64,000 bases of DNA from Janthinobacterium lividum PAMC 25724. GTDB lineage: Bacteria; Pseudomonadota; Gammaproteobacteria; Burkholderiales; Burkholderiaceae_D. Made by a program: the position numbers and the translations under genes. Numbering within the stretch: the stretch's first letter is position 1; every line of letters begins with the position of its first letter. A model generated the notes under the pieces. The model was not told the origin of the DNA, searched no databases, and was given only the letters and a program-made list of their open reading frames with translations. The stretch covers positions 1 through 64,000 of the forward strand of contig AHHB01000016.1 of assembly GCA_000242815.2 (NCBI GenBank). The letters are read 5' to 3'. Below are positions 1-9,539 of this stretch, one piece after another.

Positions 1-108
1 ACCGTCAAGCTGATCAACCCGATCGCCATGGAAGAAGGCCTGCGCTTCGCTATCCGTGAAGGCGGTCGTACCGTCGGCGCCGGCGTGGTTGCAAAAATCC
101 TGGCTTAA
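1..108 (+). CDS. tuf: Elongation factor Tu, C-terminal end (partial)
   Basis: The window opens inside this gene. The last 35 residues are readable and end in [14 protein letters not shown] followed by TAA at 106-108, the standard C-terminus of bacterial EF-Tu domain 3. EF-Tu is the GTPase that brings aminoacyl-tRNA to the ribosome. Its position just ahead of rpsJ is the usual str-to-S10 junction. Which tuf copy this is (A or B) cannot be told from this fragment. Confidence 0.96.
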
Positions 109-123
109 TTCTTAAGTCTGCAT

Positions 124-160
124 AAAAGAAGACGCGTCGTCGCCCGGCGCCCTTCTTTTT
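124..160 (+). terminator. Probable intrinsic terminator after tuf
   Basis: AAAAGAAG (124-131) pairs with CTTCTTTT (152-159), a short inner GCG/CGC pair closes the loop side, and a T-run ends at 160. It would separate tuf from rpsJ. The stem is A/T rich with a long interior, so it is moderate rather than strong. Confidence 0.5.
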
Positions 161-191
161 ATTCAACTGCCGGGGTTGGCAAGCATTTTGG

Positions 192-200
192 TGCTATCAT
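192..200 (+). promoter_or_regulatory. Possible extended -10 promoter element upstream of rpsJ
   Basis: TGCTATCAT (192-200) matches an extended -10 (TGn plus TATCAT). No good -35 sits at normal spacing: a TTGGCA at 176-181 is too close. It lies after the tuf terminator and 88 bases before rpsJ, so it could give rpsJ its own transcript. Confidence 0.35.
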
Positions 201-287
201 GTCGACCCTGACGGTTGTTGCGTCAGAAATTCCCGTATGACCTCATTGCCGTGCAGACTGCGCGGTTCGTTCTTTTAAGGAAATATC

Positions 288-605
288 ATGTCGGCACCAA
301 ACCAAAAAATCCGTATCCGCCTGAAGGCTTTCGATTACAAGCTGATCGACCAGTCCGCTCTGGAAATCGTTGAAACCGCGAAGCGCACCGGCGCTGTCGT
401 CAAAGGCCCAGTACCACTGCCTACCCGTATTCAGCGTTTCGATGTGCTGCGTTCCCCGCACGTCAACAAAACTTCGCGCGATCAGTTCGAGATCCGTACG
501 CACCAACGCCTGATGGACATCGTTGACCCAACGGACAAAACCGTTGACGCGCTGATGAAGCTGGACCTGCCAGCTGGTGTTGATGTTGAAATCAAACTGC
601 AATAA
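288..605 (+). CDS. rpsJ: 30S ribosomal protein S10
   Basis: 105 residues, close to the usual 103. Family signatures are visible: [14 protein letters not shown] at the start and [20 protein letters not shown] in the middle loop. S10 belongs to the 30S head and also takes part in NusB/NusE antitermination. An AAGGA site lies just ahead of the ATG. Unlike the classical S10 operon, rplC does not follow directly. About 1 kb with two hairpins and a separate promoter intervenes. Confidence 0.98.
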   Translation: MSAPNQKIRIRLKAFDYKLIDQSALEIVETAKRTGAVVKGPVPLPTRIQRFDVLRSPHVNKTSRDQFEIRTHQRLMDIVDPTDKTVDALMKLDLPAGVDVEIKLQ

Positions 606-657
606 TAATTTCTAAGGCAGCTGACAGCACCGTAGCATCAGGTGTTGCTAGTTGTTC

Positions 658-684
658 CAGGCAGGCGGGGTGTCCCGCTGCCTG
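658..684 (+). terminator. Stem-loop 1 after rpsJ
   Basis: CAGGCA (658-663) and GCGGG (665-669) pair with CCCGC (674-678) and TGCCTG (679-684), with one bulged G and a GTGT loop: 11 base pairs. There is no T-run after it, so it is either part of a tandem terminator with the next hairpin or a 3'-end stabiliser of the rpsJ message. Confidence 0.5.
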
Positions 685-689
685 ATGAT

Positions 690-729
690 GGGGCCGGGCC
701 TGCTCACGATCGTGAGTGCGCCCGGCCCC
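690..729 (+). terminator. Stem-loop 2 after rpsJ, 40-nt near-perfect palindrome
   Basis: GGGGCCGGGC (690-699) is the exact reverse complement of GCCCGGCCCC (720-729). Inside it CTCACGAT/CGTGAG (703-716) forms a second perfect palindrome. A weak U-rich tail (ATTGCTATTTG) follows. It is the likely termination point of the rpsJ transcript, though the weak tail leaves doubt. Confidence 0.55.
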
Positions 730-819
730 ATTGCTATTTGTACCTGGCCGACACTGGCTGCACGGCCTGACGCAAGCAAAATTGCTTTAAGTATTGCGCT
801 CGCTCGATAGAGTCGCTGC

Positions 820-1257
820 ATGCACAATGCCCCCGATGCTCACCTGTCAAATGCCGCCCAGCGTAGCCGTTTGCGCGGCTGGCTGCGCTCGCTGACCGCA
901 TTCCTGCATTTTGGTATCAACGAGGCCCGCTCACGCCTGTTCGCGGGACTGCTTTTGTCTGCCGTGTTCCTGCTGTTGCGCACTGCTCTGTTAGCTCTGC
1001 CGCGCTATGACGTGCTGCCATTGGCAGTGCTGGCGGTCCGGGGTGTGATGCTTTGGCGCGGGCTCGAAACGTGGGATGAGTGCAAGGCCATCTATCTGTT
1101 GCATGCGGCCGGCATCGTACAGGGGGGCATTCAAGCTATCGGGGACTCCTCCAGTCGTGGAGCTATCTCGACTTCGCCTACACTGGTGATGATGACGTTC
1201 ACTGTCGTGCCCCACCTCAAACATGGCAAGGCCAGCGTTCACATTGCCCAGCCTTAG
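820..1257 (+). pseudogene. Decayed membrane-protein frame between rpsJ and rplC
   Basis: An open frame of 145 residues has a basic N-terminus followed by one convincing membrane segment (RSRLFAGLLLSAVFLLLRTALLAL), then a less coherent stretch. There is no ribosome binding site. From about 1080 to 1300 neighbouring frames look equally protein-like, as expected after frameshifts. The first part faintly recalls the N-terminal membrane region of LTA-synthase-like phosphoglycerol transferases; this is from memory and weak. I see a degraded remnant or non-coding DNA, not a functional gene. Confidence 0.3.
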
Positions 1258-1512
1258 GTCTGTCTTGGTCTGCAAAGCTGCGGCCATCCTGTTTGCGCTG
1301 GTTCTGAATGTTGCGTAAGTGTTTGCCGGTGATGCTTAAGTCTTGCAGTGCGTCATCCGGGGCGATGCGAGCTCGCTCGTATGTGCAGCGCGGAGGGCGC
1401 ATGCAATCGTGTTTTGCACCGATTAAGCCGCCTTGCGACAGTGTTTTTCAGGTGCGCCTACAACTCCTGCAGCGGCGTCGCGCAACACTTTGACATACCC
1501 CGTGTTAACTTG
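1258..1512. other. Intergenic stretch before the rplC promoter
   Basis: Together with the preceding remnant this makes the long gap inside the S10 cluster. I see no coherent gene, tRNA or repeat in it. The only clear signals lie at its end, where the promoter for rplC begins. Confidence 0.5.
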
Positions 1513-1541
1513 TTGCGTCAAGGGTTTTTGTGCTATATACT
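1513..1541 (+). promoter_or_regulatory. Sigma-70-type promoter for the rplC cluster
   Basis: TTGCGT (1513-1518), a 17-base spacer, then TATACT (1536-1541) inside TGCTATATACT. Transcription would begin near 1548 and give a leader of about 87 bases. That leader contains CCCGCC/GGTGGG arms shortly before the GGAG site of rplC. The promoter restores transcription after the rpsJ hairpins. Whether L4 autogenous control acts on this leader is unknown. Confidence 0.65.
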
Positions 1542-1634
1542 GATCGGCTTCGGTATGGATTCGTCTTTTTTGAGTCCTACGTTACTTTGTAGTTAAACAA
1601 GCCCCGCCCAATCGCAGGTGGGAATGGAGAAAAA

Positions 1635-2291
1635 ATGAGCCTAGGCCTTCTCGGTCGCAAGGTTGGTATGATGCGCATTTTCACGGATGAAGGGGATTCG
1701 ATCCCGGTCACCGTGTTGGACGTATCGAACAACCGTGTTGCGCAAATCAAAACCCCTGAAACAGATGGCTATTCCGCTGTTCAGGTCGCATTCGGTCAAC
1801 GTCGCGCTTCCCGCGTGACCAAAGCTGTTGCTGGTCATCACGCTAAAGCTGGTGTTGAAGCCGGTACTCTGTTGAAAGAGTTCCGTGTCGATGCTGCTAA
1901 AGCCGCTGAACTGAAAGCTGGCGATGTTGTCGCTGCTTCCCTGTTCGAAGTCGGTCAAAAGATCGACGTGCAAGGCGTTACCATTGGTAAAGGCTATGCA
2001 GGCGTTATCAAACGTTACCACTTCGCTTCTGGCCGTGCAACGCACGGTAACTCGCGTTCGCACAACGTTCCAGGTTCCATCGGTATGGCACAAGATCCAG
2101 GTCGCGTTTTCCCTGGTAAGCGCATGACCGGTCATCTGGGTGACGTTAACCGTACGATCCAGAACCTCGTGATCGCCCGTATCGATGCCGACCGTCAGCT
2201 GTTGCTGGTCAAAGGCGCGATTCCAGGTGCGAAAAATGGCCAGGTAGTTGTCTCGCCAGCCATCAAAACCAAAGCCAAGAAGGGAGCTTAA
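1635..2291 (+). CDS. rplC: 50S ribosomal protein L3
   Basis: 218 residues starting [20 protein letters not shown], typical of L3. The loop that reaches the peptidyl transferase centre is recognisable around [24 protein letters not shown] precedes the ATG. It is the first gene of the transcript starting near 1548, and rplD follows after 3 bases. Confidence 0.98.
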   Translation: MSLGLLGRKVGMMRIFTDEGDSIPVTVLDVSNNRVAQIKTPETDGYSAVQVAFGQRRASRVTKAVAGHHAKAGVEAGTLLKEFRVDAAKAAELKAGDVVAASLFEVGQKIDVQGVTIGKGYAGVIKRYHFASGRATHGNSRSHNVPGSIGMAQDPGRVFPGKRMTGHLGDVNRTIQNLVIARIDADRQLLLVKGAIPGAKNGQVVVSPAIKTKAKKGA

Positions 2292-2294
2292 ACG

Positions 2295-2915
2295 ATGGAA
2301 CTCAAGCTTCTGAATGCGCAAGGTCAAGTCGCCTCGAACGTTGCTGCAGCCGATACAATTTTCGGCCGTGACTACAACGAAGCGCTGATCCACCAAGTCG
2401 TCATCGCTTATCAAGCGAATGCACGTAGCGGTAACCGCAAGCAAAAAGACCGTGAAGAAGTTCACCACACGACGAAAAAGCCATGGCGCCAAAAAGGTAC
2501 CGGCCGCGCTCGTGCTGGTATGTCGTCGTCGCCACTGTGGCGCGGCGGTGGTCGGATTTTCCCGAACTCGCCTGACGAAAACTTCACCCATAAAGTGAAC
2601 AAAAAAATGTATCGCGCAGGTATCTGCTCGATCCTGTCGCAGCTGGCTCGCGAAGAGCGCCTGATCGTCATCGACGATCTGACGATCGACGCGCCAAAAA
2701 CCAAGCTGTTGTCGCAAAAATTGAACGGCCTGGGCTTTGATTCGGTTCTGATCATCACCGACGTTCTGAACGAAAACCTGGAACTGGCATCGCGCAACCT
2801 GCCTAACGTACTCGTCGTTGAGCCACGTCACGCAGACCCGATGTCCCTGGTGTTCTACAAGAAGATCTTGGTCACCAAAGCTGCATTGGCTAAGATTGAG
2901 GAGATGCTGGCATGA
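2295..2915 (+). CDS. rplD: 50S ribosomal protein L4
   Basis: 206 residues. The conserved exit-tunnel loop [16 protein letters not shown] is present around residues 57-72. In E. coli L4 represses its own S10 operon through the leader upstream of rpsJ. Here rpsJ is uncoupled from rplC, so any such control would have to act on the rplC leader. The stop overlaps the rplW start (ATGA at 2912-2915). Confidence 0.98.
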   Translation: MELKLLNAQGQVASNVAAADTIFGRDYNEALIHQVVIAYQANARSGNRKQKDREEVHHTTKKPWRQKGTGRARAGMSSSPLWRGGGRIFPNSPDENFTHKVNKKMYRAGICSILSQLAREERLIVIDDLTIDAPKTKLLSQKLNGLGFDSVLIITDVLNENLELASRNLPNVLVVEPRHADPMSLVFYKKILVTKAALAKIEEMLA

Positions 2916-3229
2916 GCGCGATTTTGAAACATAGCGAAGAACGCTTGATGAAGGTGCTGTTGGCGCCGGTCATTTCCGAAAAGGCCACCATGGTCGCGGA
3001 AAAGAACGAGCAAATTGTATTCCGCGTACTGCCGGATGCAACCAAGCCTGAAATCAAGGCAGCGGTCGAACTGCTGTTCAAGGTTGAAGTTCTGTCCGTG
3101 CAAACTGCAAACCGCGAAGGTAAGCAAAAGCGCACCGGCAAGTTCAACGGTCGTCGTAACCATACCAAGCGTGCTTTCGTGTGCCTGAAGCCTGGCCAGG
3201 AAATCAACTTCTCCGAGGAGGCTGCATAA
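2912..3229 (+). CDS. rplW: 50S ribosomal protein L23
   Basis: 105 residues. The core [23 protein letters not shown] and the C-terminal [12 protein letters not shown] match L23, which sits at the exit tunnel and docks trigger factor and SRP. The start is fixed by the ATGA overlap with rplD. The stop TAA shares its last base with the ATG of rplB. Confidence 0.97.
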   Translation: MSAILKHSEERLMKVLLAPVISEKATMVAEKNEQIVFRVLPDATKPEIKAAVELLFKVEVLSVQTANREGKQKRTGKFNGRRNHTKRAFVCLKPGQEINFSEEAA

Positions 3230-4056
3230 TGGCACTCGTTAAGATGAAACCAACCTCGCCAGGCCGTCGCGGCATGGTAAAGGTGGTGAACCCAGACCTG
3301 TACAAAGGTCGTCCGTTCGCTGCCCTGGTTGAAAAGAAATCCAAGACCGCTGGTCGTAACAACAACGGTCACATCACCACCCGTCATATCGGTGGTGGTC
3401 ATAAGCAACACTATCGCTTGATCGACTTCAAGCGCACCAAAGATGGTATTCCAGCGAAAGTGGAACGTATCGAATACGATCCAAACCGCACCGCGAATAT
3501 CGCTCTGTTGTGCTACGCCGATGGCGAACGTCACTACATCATCGCAACCAAAGGCATGGCCGTTGGCGACAGCGTGATGAACGGTTCGGAAGCACCGATC
3601 AAATCGGGTAACTGCTTGCCAATCCGTAACATCCCAGTCGGCACCGTGATGCATTGCGTCGAGATGCTGCCAGGTAAAGGTGCCCAAATGGCACGTACCG
3701 CTGGTGCCGGTGTTGTGCTGATGGCACGTGAAGGTACCTATGCTCAAGTGCGTCTGCGCTCGGGTGAAGTACGTCGCGTGCACATCGAGTGCCGTGCAAC
3801 GGTTGGTGAAGTCGGCAATGCCGAGCACAGCCTGCGTAAAATCGGTAAAGCTGGCGCGATGCGCTGGCGCGGTGTTCGTCCTACCGTTCGCGGTGTGGTC
3901 ATGAACCCGGTCGATCACCCGCACGGTGGTGGTGAAGGTAAAACAGCAGCTGGTCGTCATCCAGTTTCGCCATGGGGCCAACAGACCAAGGGTAAGAAAA
4001 CACGCAGCAACAAGCGTACGACTTCCATGATCGTCTCGCGCCGCGGCAAGAAATAA
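3229..4056 (+). CDS. rplB: 50S ribosomal protein L2
   Basis: 275 residues from the ATG overlapping the rplW stop, giving [15 protein letters not shown] as in other L2 proteins. A frame extending upstream inside rplW is not used. The C-terminal [11 protein letters not shown] motif, with the His needed near the peptidyl transferase centre, is intact. GGAGG at 3216-3220 serves as its ribosome site. Confidence 0.98.
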   Translation: MALVKMKPTSPGRRGMVKVVNPDLYKGRPFAALVEKKSKTAGRNNNGHITTRHIGGGHKQHYRLIDFKRTKDGIPAKVERIEYDPNRTANIALLCYADGERHYIIATKGMAVGDSVMNGSEAPIKSGNCLPIRNIPVGTVMHCVEMLPGKGAQMARTAGAGVVLMAREGTYAQVRLRSGEVRRVHIECRATVGEVGNAEHSLRKIGKAGAMRWRGVRPTVRGVVMNPVDHPHGGGEGKTAAGRHPVSPWGQQTKGKKTRSNKRTTSMIVSRRGKK

Positions 4057-4066
4057 GGGGTAGCAC

Positions 4067-4342
4067 ATGACACGTTCATTGAAAAAAGGGCCGTTCTGTG
4101 ACGCCCACCTGGTGAAAAAAGTTGAAGCCGCGCAAGCAGCCAAAGACAAAAAGCCAATCAAAACCTGGTCGCGTCGTTCGACAATCATGCCTGACTTCAT
4201 CGGCCTGACGATCGCGGTGCATAACGGCAAGCTGCACGTGCCGGTTTATGTTTCCGAAAACATGGTTGGTCACAAGCTCGGCGAATTCGCACTGACCCGT
4301 ACGTTCAAGGGCCATGCAGCTGACAAAAAGGCTAAGAAATAA
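4067..4342 (+). CDS. rpsS: 30S ribosomal protein S19
   Basis: 91 residues starting [19 protein letters not shown], ending with a lysine-rich tail. S19 lies in the 30S head next to S13. The stop shares one base with the rplV start. Confidence 0.98.
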   Translation: MTRSLKKGPFCDAHLVKKVEAAQAAKDKKPIKTWSRRSTIMPDFIGLTIAVHNGKLHVPVYVSENMVGHKLGEFALTRTFKGHAADKKAKK

Positions 4343-4671
4343 TGGAAACTAAAGCTATCCTCAAAGGTGTGCGCCTGTCGGACCAAAAGGGCCGCCTGGT
4401 TGCTGACCTGATCCGTGGCAAGAAAGTTGACGCTGCACTCAACATCTTGCAATTCAGCCCGAAAAAAGGTGCTGCGATCATCAAGCGCGTTCTGGAATCC
4501 GCTATTGCGAATGCCGAGCACAATGATGGTGCGGACATCGACGAACTGTTCGTGAAAACGATCTACGTCGAAAAGGGCCCGGTCCTGAAGCGCTTCACCG
4601 CGCGTGCAAAAGGCCGTGGCGACCGTATTTCGAAACAATCCTGTCACGTTTACGTGACTGTCGGTAACTAA
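4342..4671 (+). CDS. rplV: 50S ribosomal protein L22
   Basis: 109 residues. The exit-tunnel hairpin is recognisable around [18 protein letters not shown]. The ATG shares its A with the rpsS stop TAA, so translation is probably coupled. Confidence 0.98.
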   Translation: METKAILKGVRLSDQKGRLVADLIRGKKVDAALNILQFSPKKGAAIIKRVLESAIANAEHNDGADIDELFVKTIYVEKGPVLKRFTARAKGRGDRISKQSCHVYVTVGN

Positions 4672-4680
4672 GGAGCCACG

Positions 4681-5505
4681 ATGGGTCAGAAAATTCATCC
4701 AACCGGTTTCCGTCTGGCGGTCACCCGTAACTGGGCTTCGCGCTGGTATGCAGGCAACGGTAATTTCGCTGCCATGCTGAACGAAGACTTGAAAGCACGT
4801 GCTTACCTGAAAAAGAAACTGAAGAACGCTTCCGTTGGCCGCATCGTTATCGAGCGCCCAGCCAAGAACGCGCGCTTCACGATCTACAGCTCGCGTCCAG
4901 GCGTGGTCATTGGTAAAAAAGGCGAAGACATCGAAGTACTGAAGTCGGCGCTGACCAAGATCATGGGCGTACCTGTTCACGTGAACATCGAAGAAATTCG
5001 CAAGCCAGAAATCGACTCGCAACTGATCGCCGATTCGATCGCTCAGCAGCTGGAAAAACGGATCATGTTCCGCCGCGCCATGAAGCGTGCAATGCAAAAT
5101 GCAATGCGCCTCGGTGCTCTCGGTATCAAGATCATGTCGTCCGGCCGTCTGAACGGTATCGAAATCGCGCGTAAAGAGTGGTACCGCGAAGGCCGCGTGC
5201 CTCTGCATACCCTGCGCGCCGATATCGACTACGGTACCAGCGAAGCGCTGACCACCTATGGCATCATCGGTGTCAAGGTGTGGGTATACAAAGGTGACCG
5301 CGCGCCTAACGGCGATGCACCAGTCATCGATACCCCAGCTGACGAGAAGAAAAGCCGCGGCCCACGCCGTGACGATGGCAAGCCAGCTGGCCGTCCACGT
5401 CCAGCAGGTGCCGGTGCGAAACCATCCACAGCACCAGGTGCACGTGTGCGTACCGCCGCTAAACCGGCCGCCGCAGCAGCACCAGCTGAGAAAGCAGGAG
5501 AATAA
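4681..5505 (+). CDS. rpsC: 30S ribosomal protein S3
   Basis: 274 residues. [18 protein letters not shown] starts the protein, and a KH domain with the [10 protein letters not shown] loop follows at about 77-90. The last 50 residues are a Pro/Ala/Lys/Arg-rich tail, longer than in E. coli (233 residues) but common in betaproteobacteria. AGGAG precedes the ATG. Confidence 0.98.
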   Translation: MGQKIHPTGFRLAVTRNWASRWYAGNGNFAAMLNEDLKARAYLKKKLKNASVGRIVIERPAKNARFTIYSSRPGVVIGKKGEDIEVLKSALTKIMGVPVHVNIEEIRKPEIDSQLIADSIAQQLEKRIMFRRAMKRAMQNAMRLGALGIKIMSSGRLNGIEIARKEWYREGRVPLHTLRADIDYGTSEALTTYGIIGVKVWVYKGDRAPNGDAPVIDTPADEKKSRGPRRDDGKPAGRPRPAGAGAKPSTAPGARVRTAAKPAAAAAPAEKAGE

Positions 5506-5507
5506 TC

Positions 5508-5927
5508 ATGCTGCAACCAGCACGCAGAAAGTATCGTAAAGAGCAGAAAGGCCGTAACACCGGTATTTCGCACAGCCGCGGCACCGCCGTGTCGTTTGGC
5601 GAATTCGGTCTGAAGGCAGTTGCGCGCGGTCGTATCACTGCGCGTCAAATTGAAGCGGCGCGTCGTGCAATGACGCGTCACATCAAGCGCGGTGGCCGTA
5701 TCTGGATCCGTATTTTCCCAGACAAACCGATTTCGAACAAACCGGCTGAAGTTCGTATGGGTAACGGTAAAGGTAATCCTGAGTACTACGTCGCTGAAAT
5801 TCAGCCAGGTAAAGTACTGTACGAAATGGATGGCGTTGATGAAGCGCTGGCACGGGAAGCATTCCGTCTTGCCGCCTCTAAACTGCCACTGGCGACGACG
5901 TTTGTCATCCGCCAAGTCGGCCAATAA
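5508..5927 (+). CDS. rplP: 50S ribosomal protein L16
   Basis: 139 residues starting [44 protein letters not shown] is the central signature. L16 contacts the A-site tRNA elbow. A GGAG lies inside the end of rpsC, two bases separating stop and start. Confidence 0.98.
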   Translation: MLQPARRKYRKEQKGRNTGISHSRGTAVSFGEFGLKAVARGRITARQIEAARRAMTRHIKRGGRIWIRIFPDKPISNKPAEVRMGNGKGNPEYYVAEIQPGKVLYEMDGVDEALAREAFRLAASKLPLATTFVIRQVGQ

Positions 5928-5939
5928 TTGGAGTTGTAT

Positions 5940-6131
5940 ATGAAAGCATCTGAACTCCGCGGCAAGGACCAGCCAGCTCTGCAAAAAGAGCTGAATGACC
6001 TGTTGAAGGCACAGTTCGGCCTGCGCATGCAAATCGCTACGCAGCAGCTGAGCAACACTTCGCAGCTCAAGAAGGTACGCCGCGATATCGCGCGTGTGAA
6101 GACGGTAATGAATCTGAAGGAAGCCAAATGA
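5940..6131 (+). CDS. rpmC: 50S ribosomal protein L29
   Basis: 63 residues from the ATG at 5940 ([18 protein letters not shown]). An in-frame TTG 12 bases upstream is not needed, because GGAG at 5931-5934 is well spaced for the ATG. The stop overlaps the rpsQ start (ATGA). Confidence 0.97.
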   Translation: MKASELRGKDQPALQKELNDLLKAQFGLRMQIATQQLSNTSQLKKVRRDIARVKTVMNLKEAK

Positions 6132-6400
6132 ACGAACCAGTGAAACAGTCGCTCAAGCGCACGCTGATCGGTAAAGTGGTTTCGGACAAGATGGACAAGA
6201 CCGTTACTGTTCTGATCGAGCGCCACGTAAAACATCCTTTGTATGGCAAGATCATCATGCGCTCGAACAAGTATCACGCGCATGACGAGACCAACCAAGT
6301 CAAGGCCGGTGATACGGTCGAGATCCAGGAAGGTCGCCCGATCTCCAAAACGAAGGCATGGACGGTGACACGTGTGGTTCAAGCCGCACCAACCGTTTAA
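6128..6400 (+). CDS. rpsQ: 30S ribosomal protein S17
   Basis: 90 residues. [29 protein letters not shown] is the S17 signature. It is the last gene of the S10 cluster, and an intrinsic terminator follows three bases after the stop. Confidence 0.98.
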   Translation: MNEPVKQSLKRTLIGKVVSDKMDKTVTVLIERHVKHPLYGKIIMRSNKYHAHDETNQVKAGDTVEIQEGRPISKTKAWTVTRVVQAAPTV

Positions 6401-6402
6401 AT

Positions 6403-6430
6403 AAAAACCACCGTTTCGGCGGTGGGTTTT
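6403..6430 (+). terminator. Intrinsic terminator after rpsQ
   Basis: A5 then CCACCG (6408-6413), loop TTTCGG, CGGTGG (6420-6425), then GTTTT. The flanking A and T runs extend the stem. It ends the S10 cluster and separates it from the spc cluster. Confidence 0.85.
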
Positions 6431-6445
6431 AATTAGTACTTGCAG

Positions 6446-6475
6446 GCCCGCAAATTGTATGTAATACTTGCGGGC
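6446..6475 (+). other. Second stem-loop in the rpsQ-rplN gap, overlapping a possible promoter
   Basis: GCCCGCAA (6446-6453) pairs exactly with TTGCGGGC (6468-6475). The same DNA contains TTGCAG (6440-6445), 16 bases, then TAATAC (6462-6467), a plausible promoter for the spc cluster. The remaining 180 bases before rplN hold no open frame and would form a long leader. Confidence 0.4.
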
Positions 6476-6653
6476 TTCGTTCATGTAACGCCGCAAAGTG
6501 TCTGGCCACAGACAGTAGCATTCGCGGTCAGTTGATGTATGAAGGTCATGCACCCAAACAGTGAAGCCCAGCAGGGCGGCTCTGGCGGGACCAAGACTGA
6601 CCGTGGGTCTACATTGTGTGGATTCTTCGGCTTAAGTTGGGAAAGAGAATACT

Positions 6654-7022
6654 ATGATTCAAACTGAAAGCCGGCTCGAAGTGGCTGACAATACCGGTGC
6701 CAAAGAAGTAATGTGCATCAAGGTATTGGGCGGCTCCAAGCGCCGTTATGCTGGCATTGGCGATGTGATCAAGGTAACCGTTAAGGTTGCTGCGCCACGT
6801 GGCCGTGTCAAAAAAGGTGAAATTTATAACGCCGTGGTTGTGCGCACCGCTAAAGGTGTTCGCCGCCAAGACGGTTCCCTGGTGAAGTTCGACGGCAATG
6901 CCGCCGTTCTGTTGAACGCCAAGTTGGAGCCGATCGGTACCCGTATTTTTGGACCTGTCACACGCGAACTGCGTACTGAGAAGTTCATGAAAATCGTGTC
7001 CCTGGCACCGGAAGTCCTGTAA
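6654..7022 (+). CDS. rplN: 50S ribosomal protein L14
   Basis: 122 residues, [28 protein letters not shown] at the start and FGPVTRELR near the end. First gene of the spc cluster. It is preceded by 253 bases without a gene. Confidence 0.98.
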   Translation: MIQTESRLEVADNTGAKEVMCIKVLGGSKRRYAGIGDVIKVTVKVAAPRGRVKKGEIYNAVVVRTAKGVRRQDGSLVKFDGNAAVLLNAKLEPIGTRIFGPVTRELRTEKFMKIVSLAPEVL

Positions 7023-7031
7023 GGAGTCGTA

Positions 7032-7346
7032 ATGGATAAGATTCGTAAAAACGACGAAGTCATCGTTCTGACCGGGAAAGACAAGGGCAAACGTGGTGTG
7101 GTACAGCAGCGTATCGATGCTGAACATATCGTGGTTGACGGCATTAACATCGCTAAAAAAGCGACTAAGCCAAACCCGATGACTGGCGTAACTGGTGGTA
7201 TCGTCGATAAGACCATGCCAATTCACGTGTCCAACGTTGCATTGTTTAATGCAGCGACTGGCAAGGCAGATCGCGTGGGTTTCAAAGAAGTGGATGGCAA
7301 AAAAGTCCGCGTCTTTAAATCCTCCGGCGAAGTAGTGAAGGCTTAA
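7032..7346 (+). CDS. rplX: 50S ribosomal protein L24
   Basis: 104 residues with the KOW motif [19 protein letters not shown] near the N-terminus. L24 is an assembly initiator of the large subunit. AAGGAG precedes the ATG. Confidence 0.98.
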   Translation: MDKIRKNDEVIVLTGKDKGKRGVVQQRIDAEHIVVDGINIAKKATKPNPMTGVTGGIVDKTMPIHVSNVALFNAATGKADRVGFKEVDGKKVRVFKSSGEVVKA

Positions 7347-7352
7347 GAAATC

Positions 7353-7892
7353 ATGGCACGTCTCCAAGAATTCTATAAAGAAAAAGTCGTTGCCGACCTG
7401 ACCAGCAAGTTTGGTTACAAGTCGGTAATGGAAGTTCCACGCCTGACCAAAATCACCCTGAACATGGGTGTTGGTGAGGCAATCGCGGATAAAAAAGTTC
7501 TCGAGCACGCAGTTGCTGACTTGACCAAGATCGCCGGCCAGAAGCCAGTGACCACCAAGTCCCGCAAAGCGATCGCAGGCTTCAAAATCCGTGAAGGTTA
7601 CCCGATCGGTACGATGGTCACCCTGCGCGGCGCTCGCATGTACGAGTTCCTGGATCGCTTCATTACCGTGGCTCTGCCGCGCGTACGCGATTTCCGTGGT
7701 GTGAACGGCCGTGCATTTGATGGTCGTGGTAACTACAACATCGGTGTCAAGGAACAGATCATTTTCCCTGAAATCGAATACGACAAGATTGACGCGTTGC
7801 GCGGTATGAATATCAGCATCACGACAACCGCTAAGACCGATGACGAAGCCAAAGCTTTGCTCGCCGCCTTTAAATTCCCTTTCAGGAACTGA
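7353..7892 (+). CDS. rplE: 50S ribosomal protein L5
   Basis: 179 residues. [16 protein letters not shown] and GLDI-type [10 protein letters not shown] regions match L5, which binds 5S rRNA and contacts S13 in the 30S head. No strong ribosome site is visible, so coupling to rplX is likely. Confidence 0.98.
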   Translation: MARLQEFYKEKVVADLTSKFGYKSVMEVPRLTKITLNMGVGEAIADKKVLEHAVADLTKIAGQKPVTTKSRKAIAGFKIREGYPIGTMVTLRGARMYEFLDRFITVALPRVRDFRGVNGRAFDGRGNYNIGVKEQIIFPEIEYDKIDALRGMNISITTTAKTDDEAKALLAAFKFPFRN

Positions 7893-7894
7893 TC

Positions 7895-8200
7895 ATGGCC
7901 AAACTGTCACTGATTAATCGTGAGATCAAGCGTGCTGACCTGGTGGCGAAATTCGCCCCTAAGCGCGAAGCTCTCAAGGCCATCGTCGATGATCAATCGA
8001 AATCGGAAGAAGAGCGCTACGAAGCTCGCCTGAAATTGCAGGCGCTGCCACGTAACTCGAACCCGACGCGTCAACGTAATCGTTGCGCCATCACTGGTCG
8101 TCCGCGCGGCACATTCCGTAAATTCGGTCTGGGTCGTATCAAGCTCCGTGAATTCGCCATGCGTGGTGAAATTCCGGGTATGACAAAAGCAAGCTGGTAA
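7895..8200 (+). CDS. rpsN: 30S ribosomal protein S14, long zinc-free form
   Basis: 101 residues. The C-terminal half has [11 protein letters not shown] but lacks the four-cysteine zinc site of the short form, so this is the C-minus type. It lies 2 bases after rplE. Confidence 0.97.
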   Translation: MAKLSLINREIKRADLVAKFAPKREALKAIVDDQSKSEEERYEARLKLQALPRNSNPTRQRNRCAITGRPRGTFRKFGLGRIKLREFAMRGEIPGMTKASW

Positions 8201-8214
8201 TAGGAGAATATGCA

Positions 8215-8610
8215 ATGAGTATGAGCGATCCTATCGCCGATATGCTGACCCGCATTCGCAATGCACAAGGCGTGCAAAAGACGACCGTGGCTATGCCATC
8301 GTCGAAAGTCAAAATTGCGATTGCCAGCGTCCTGAAGGACGAGGGTTACATTGAAGATTTCGCTGTTACCGAAGCTGGTGGCAAAGCGGAACTGAAAATC
8401 GGTTTGAAGTATTATGTTGGCCGTCCCGTTATTGAGCGCTTGGAGCGCGTGTCCCGTCCGGGTCTGCGCGTCTACAAGGGTAAAGACGAGATCCCTGTTG
8501 TGATGAATGGCTTGGGTGTGGCGATCGTGTCGACTCCGCAAGGCGTCATGACTGACCGCAAAGCACGCGCTACCGGTGTCGGCGGCGAAGTTATTTGCTA
8601 CGTGGCTTAA
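8215..8610 (+). CDS. rpsH: 30S ribosomal protein S8
   Basis: 131 residues, [16 protein letters not shown] at the start and [13 protein letters not shown]...GGEVICYVA at the end, as in E. coli S8. In E. coli S8 is the translational repressor of the spc operon at rplE. No comparable site was looked for by folding here. TAGGAG precedes the ATG. Confidence 0.98.
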   Translation: MSMSDPIADMLTRIRNAQGVQKTTVAMPSSKVKIAIASVLKDEGYIEDFAVTEAGGKAELKIGLKYYVGRPVIERLERVSRPGLRVYKGKDEIPVVMNGLGVAIVSTPQGVMTDRKARATGVGGEVICYVA

Positions 8611-8620
8611 GGAGTTACAC

Positions 8621-9154
8621 ATGTCTCGAGTAGCTAAAATGCCTATCGTAGTGCCAGCTGGCGCCGAAGTCGCCATCTCCGCACAAGCGATCACCGTAAA
8701 AGGCCCGCTGGGCGTACTTTCCCAGGCCCTCACCGGTCAGGTTAAAGTGGAAAACAATGCAGGAACCCTGAGTTTCGACGTGGCAGACGACAGCCGCGAA
8801 GCCAATGCCATGTCTGGCACGCTGCGCGCACTGGTCAACAACATGGTTGTTGGCGTCACCAAGGGTTTCGAGAAAAAGCTGAACCTGGTAGGCGTGGGTT
8901 ACAAGGCGCAAGCTCAAGGCGACAAGCTGAATCTGTCCCTGGGTTTCTCGCACCCTGTAGTGCATGACATGCCAGCTGGCGTTACCTGCGCAACACCAAC
9001 CCCGACCGAGATCCTGATTAAAGGTATCGACCGTCAACAGGTTGGCCAGGTAGCCGCTGAAGTTCGTGCTTACCGCGCTCCTGAGCCTTATAAAGGCAAG
9101 GGCGTTCGCTATGCGGACGAAGTGGTTAAGCTTAAAGAAACCAAGAAGAAGTAA
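8621..9154 (+). CDS. rplF: 50S ribosomal protein L6
   Basis: 177 residues from the ATG at 8621 ([17 protein letters not shown]), with AAGGAG just upstream. An in-frame ATG inside rpsH would add 15 unrelated residues and is rejected. The C-terminal [14 protein letters not shown] motif is intact. Confidence 0.98.
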   Translation: MSRVAKMPIVVPAGAEVAISAQAITVKGPLGVLSQALTGQVKVENNAGTLSFDVADDSREANAMSGTLRALVNNMVVGVTKGFEKKLNLVGVGYKAQAQGDKLNLSLGFSHPVVHDMPAGVTCATPTPTEILIKGIDRQQVGQVAAEVRAYRAPEPYKGKGVRYADEVVKLKETKKK

Positions 9155-9167
9155 TTAGGGGCTGACG

Positions 9168-9530
9168 ATGGATAAGAAAGAATCACGGCTTCGCCGCGGA
9201 CGCCAAACCCGCATCAAGATTGCGGAATTGAAAGTAAATCGCTTGTCGGTGCATCGCACCAACCTGCACATTTACGCTAACCTGATCAGCCCGGACGCTA
9301 AAGTTCTGGTTTCGGCCTCGACGGCTGAAGCGGAAGTTCGCGCTGAACTGGCAGGCCAATCCGGCAAAGGCGGCAATGCCGCTGCTGCAGCCTTGATCGG
9401 CAAGCGCGTCGCTGAAAAAGCGTTGAAAGCAGGAATTACCGAAGTTGCGTTCGACCGCTCCGGTTTCCGTTACCACGGCCGTGTGAAAGCGTTGGCAGAA
9501 GCCGCACGCGAAGCCGGTCTGAAGTTCTAA
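9168..9530 (+). CDS. rplR: 50S ribosomal protein L18
   Basis: 120 residues. A basic N-terminus ([12 protein letters not shown]) and [26 protein letters not shown] at the C-terminus identify L18, a 5S rRNA binder. Confidence 0.98.
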   Translation: MDKKESRLRRGRQTRIKIAELKVNRLSVHRTNLHIYANLISPDAKVLVSASTAEAEVRAELAGQSGKGGNAAAAALIGKRVAEKALKAGITEVAFDRSGFRYHGRVKALAEAAREAGLKF

Positions 9531-9539
9531 GGATCAATC

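Noticed and set aside
176-200. TTGGCA/TATCAT as a full promoter for rpsJ
   Set aside because: The spacer is only 13 bases; kept only as a possible extended -10 element.
1641-2831. Long minus-strand open frame opposite rplC and rplD
   Set aside because: It is the antisense shadow of two certain ribosomal genes; composition is Phe/Arg/His-rich with no domain or ribosome site.
2890-4230. Long minus-strand frame opposite rplW, rplB and rpsS
   Set aside because: Same reason; the sense strand encodes unmistakable ribosomal proteins.
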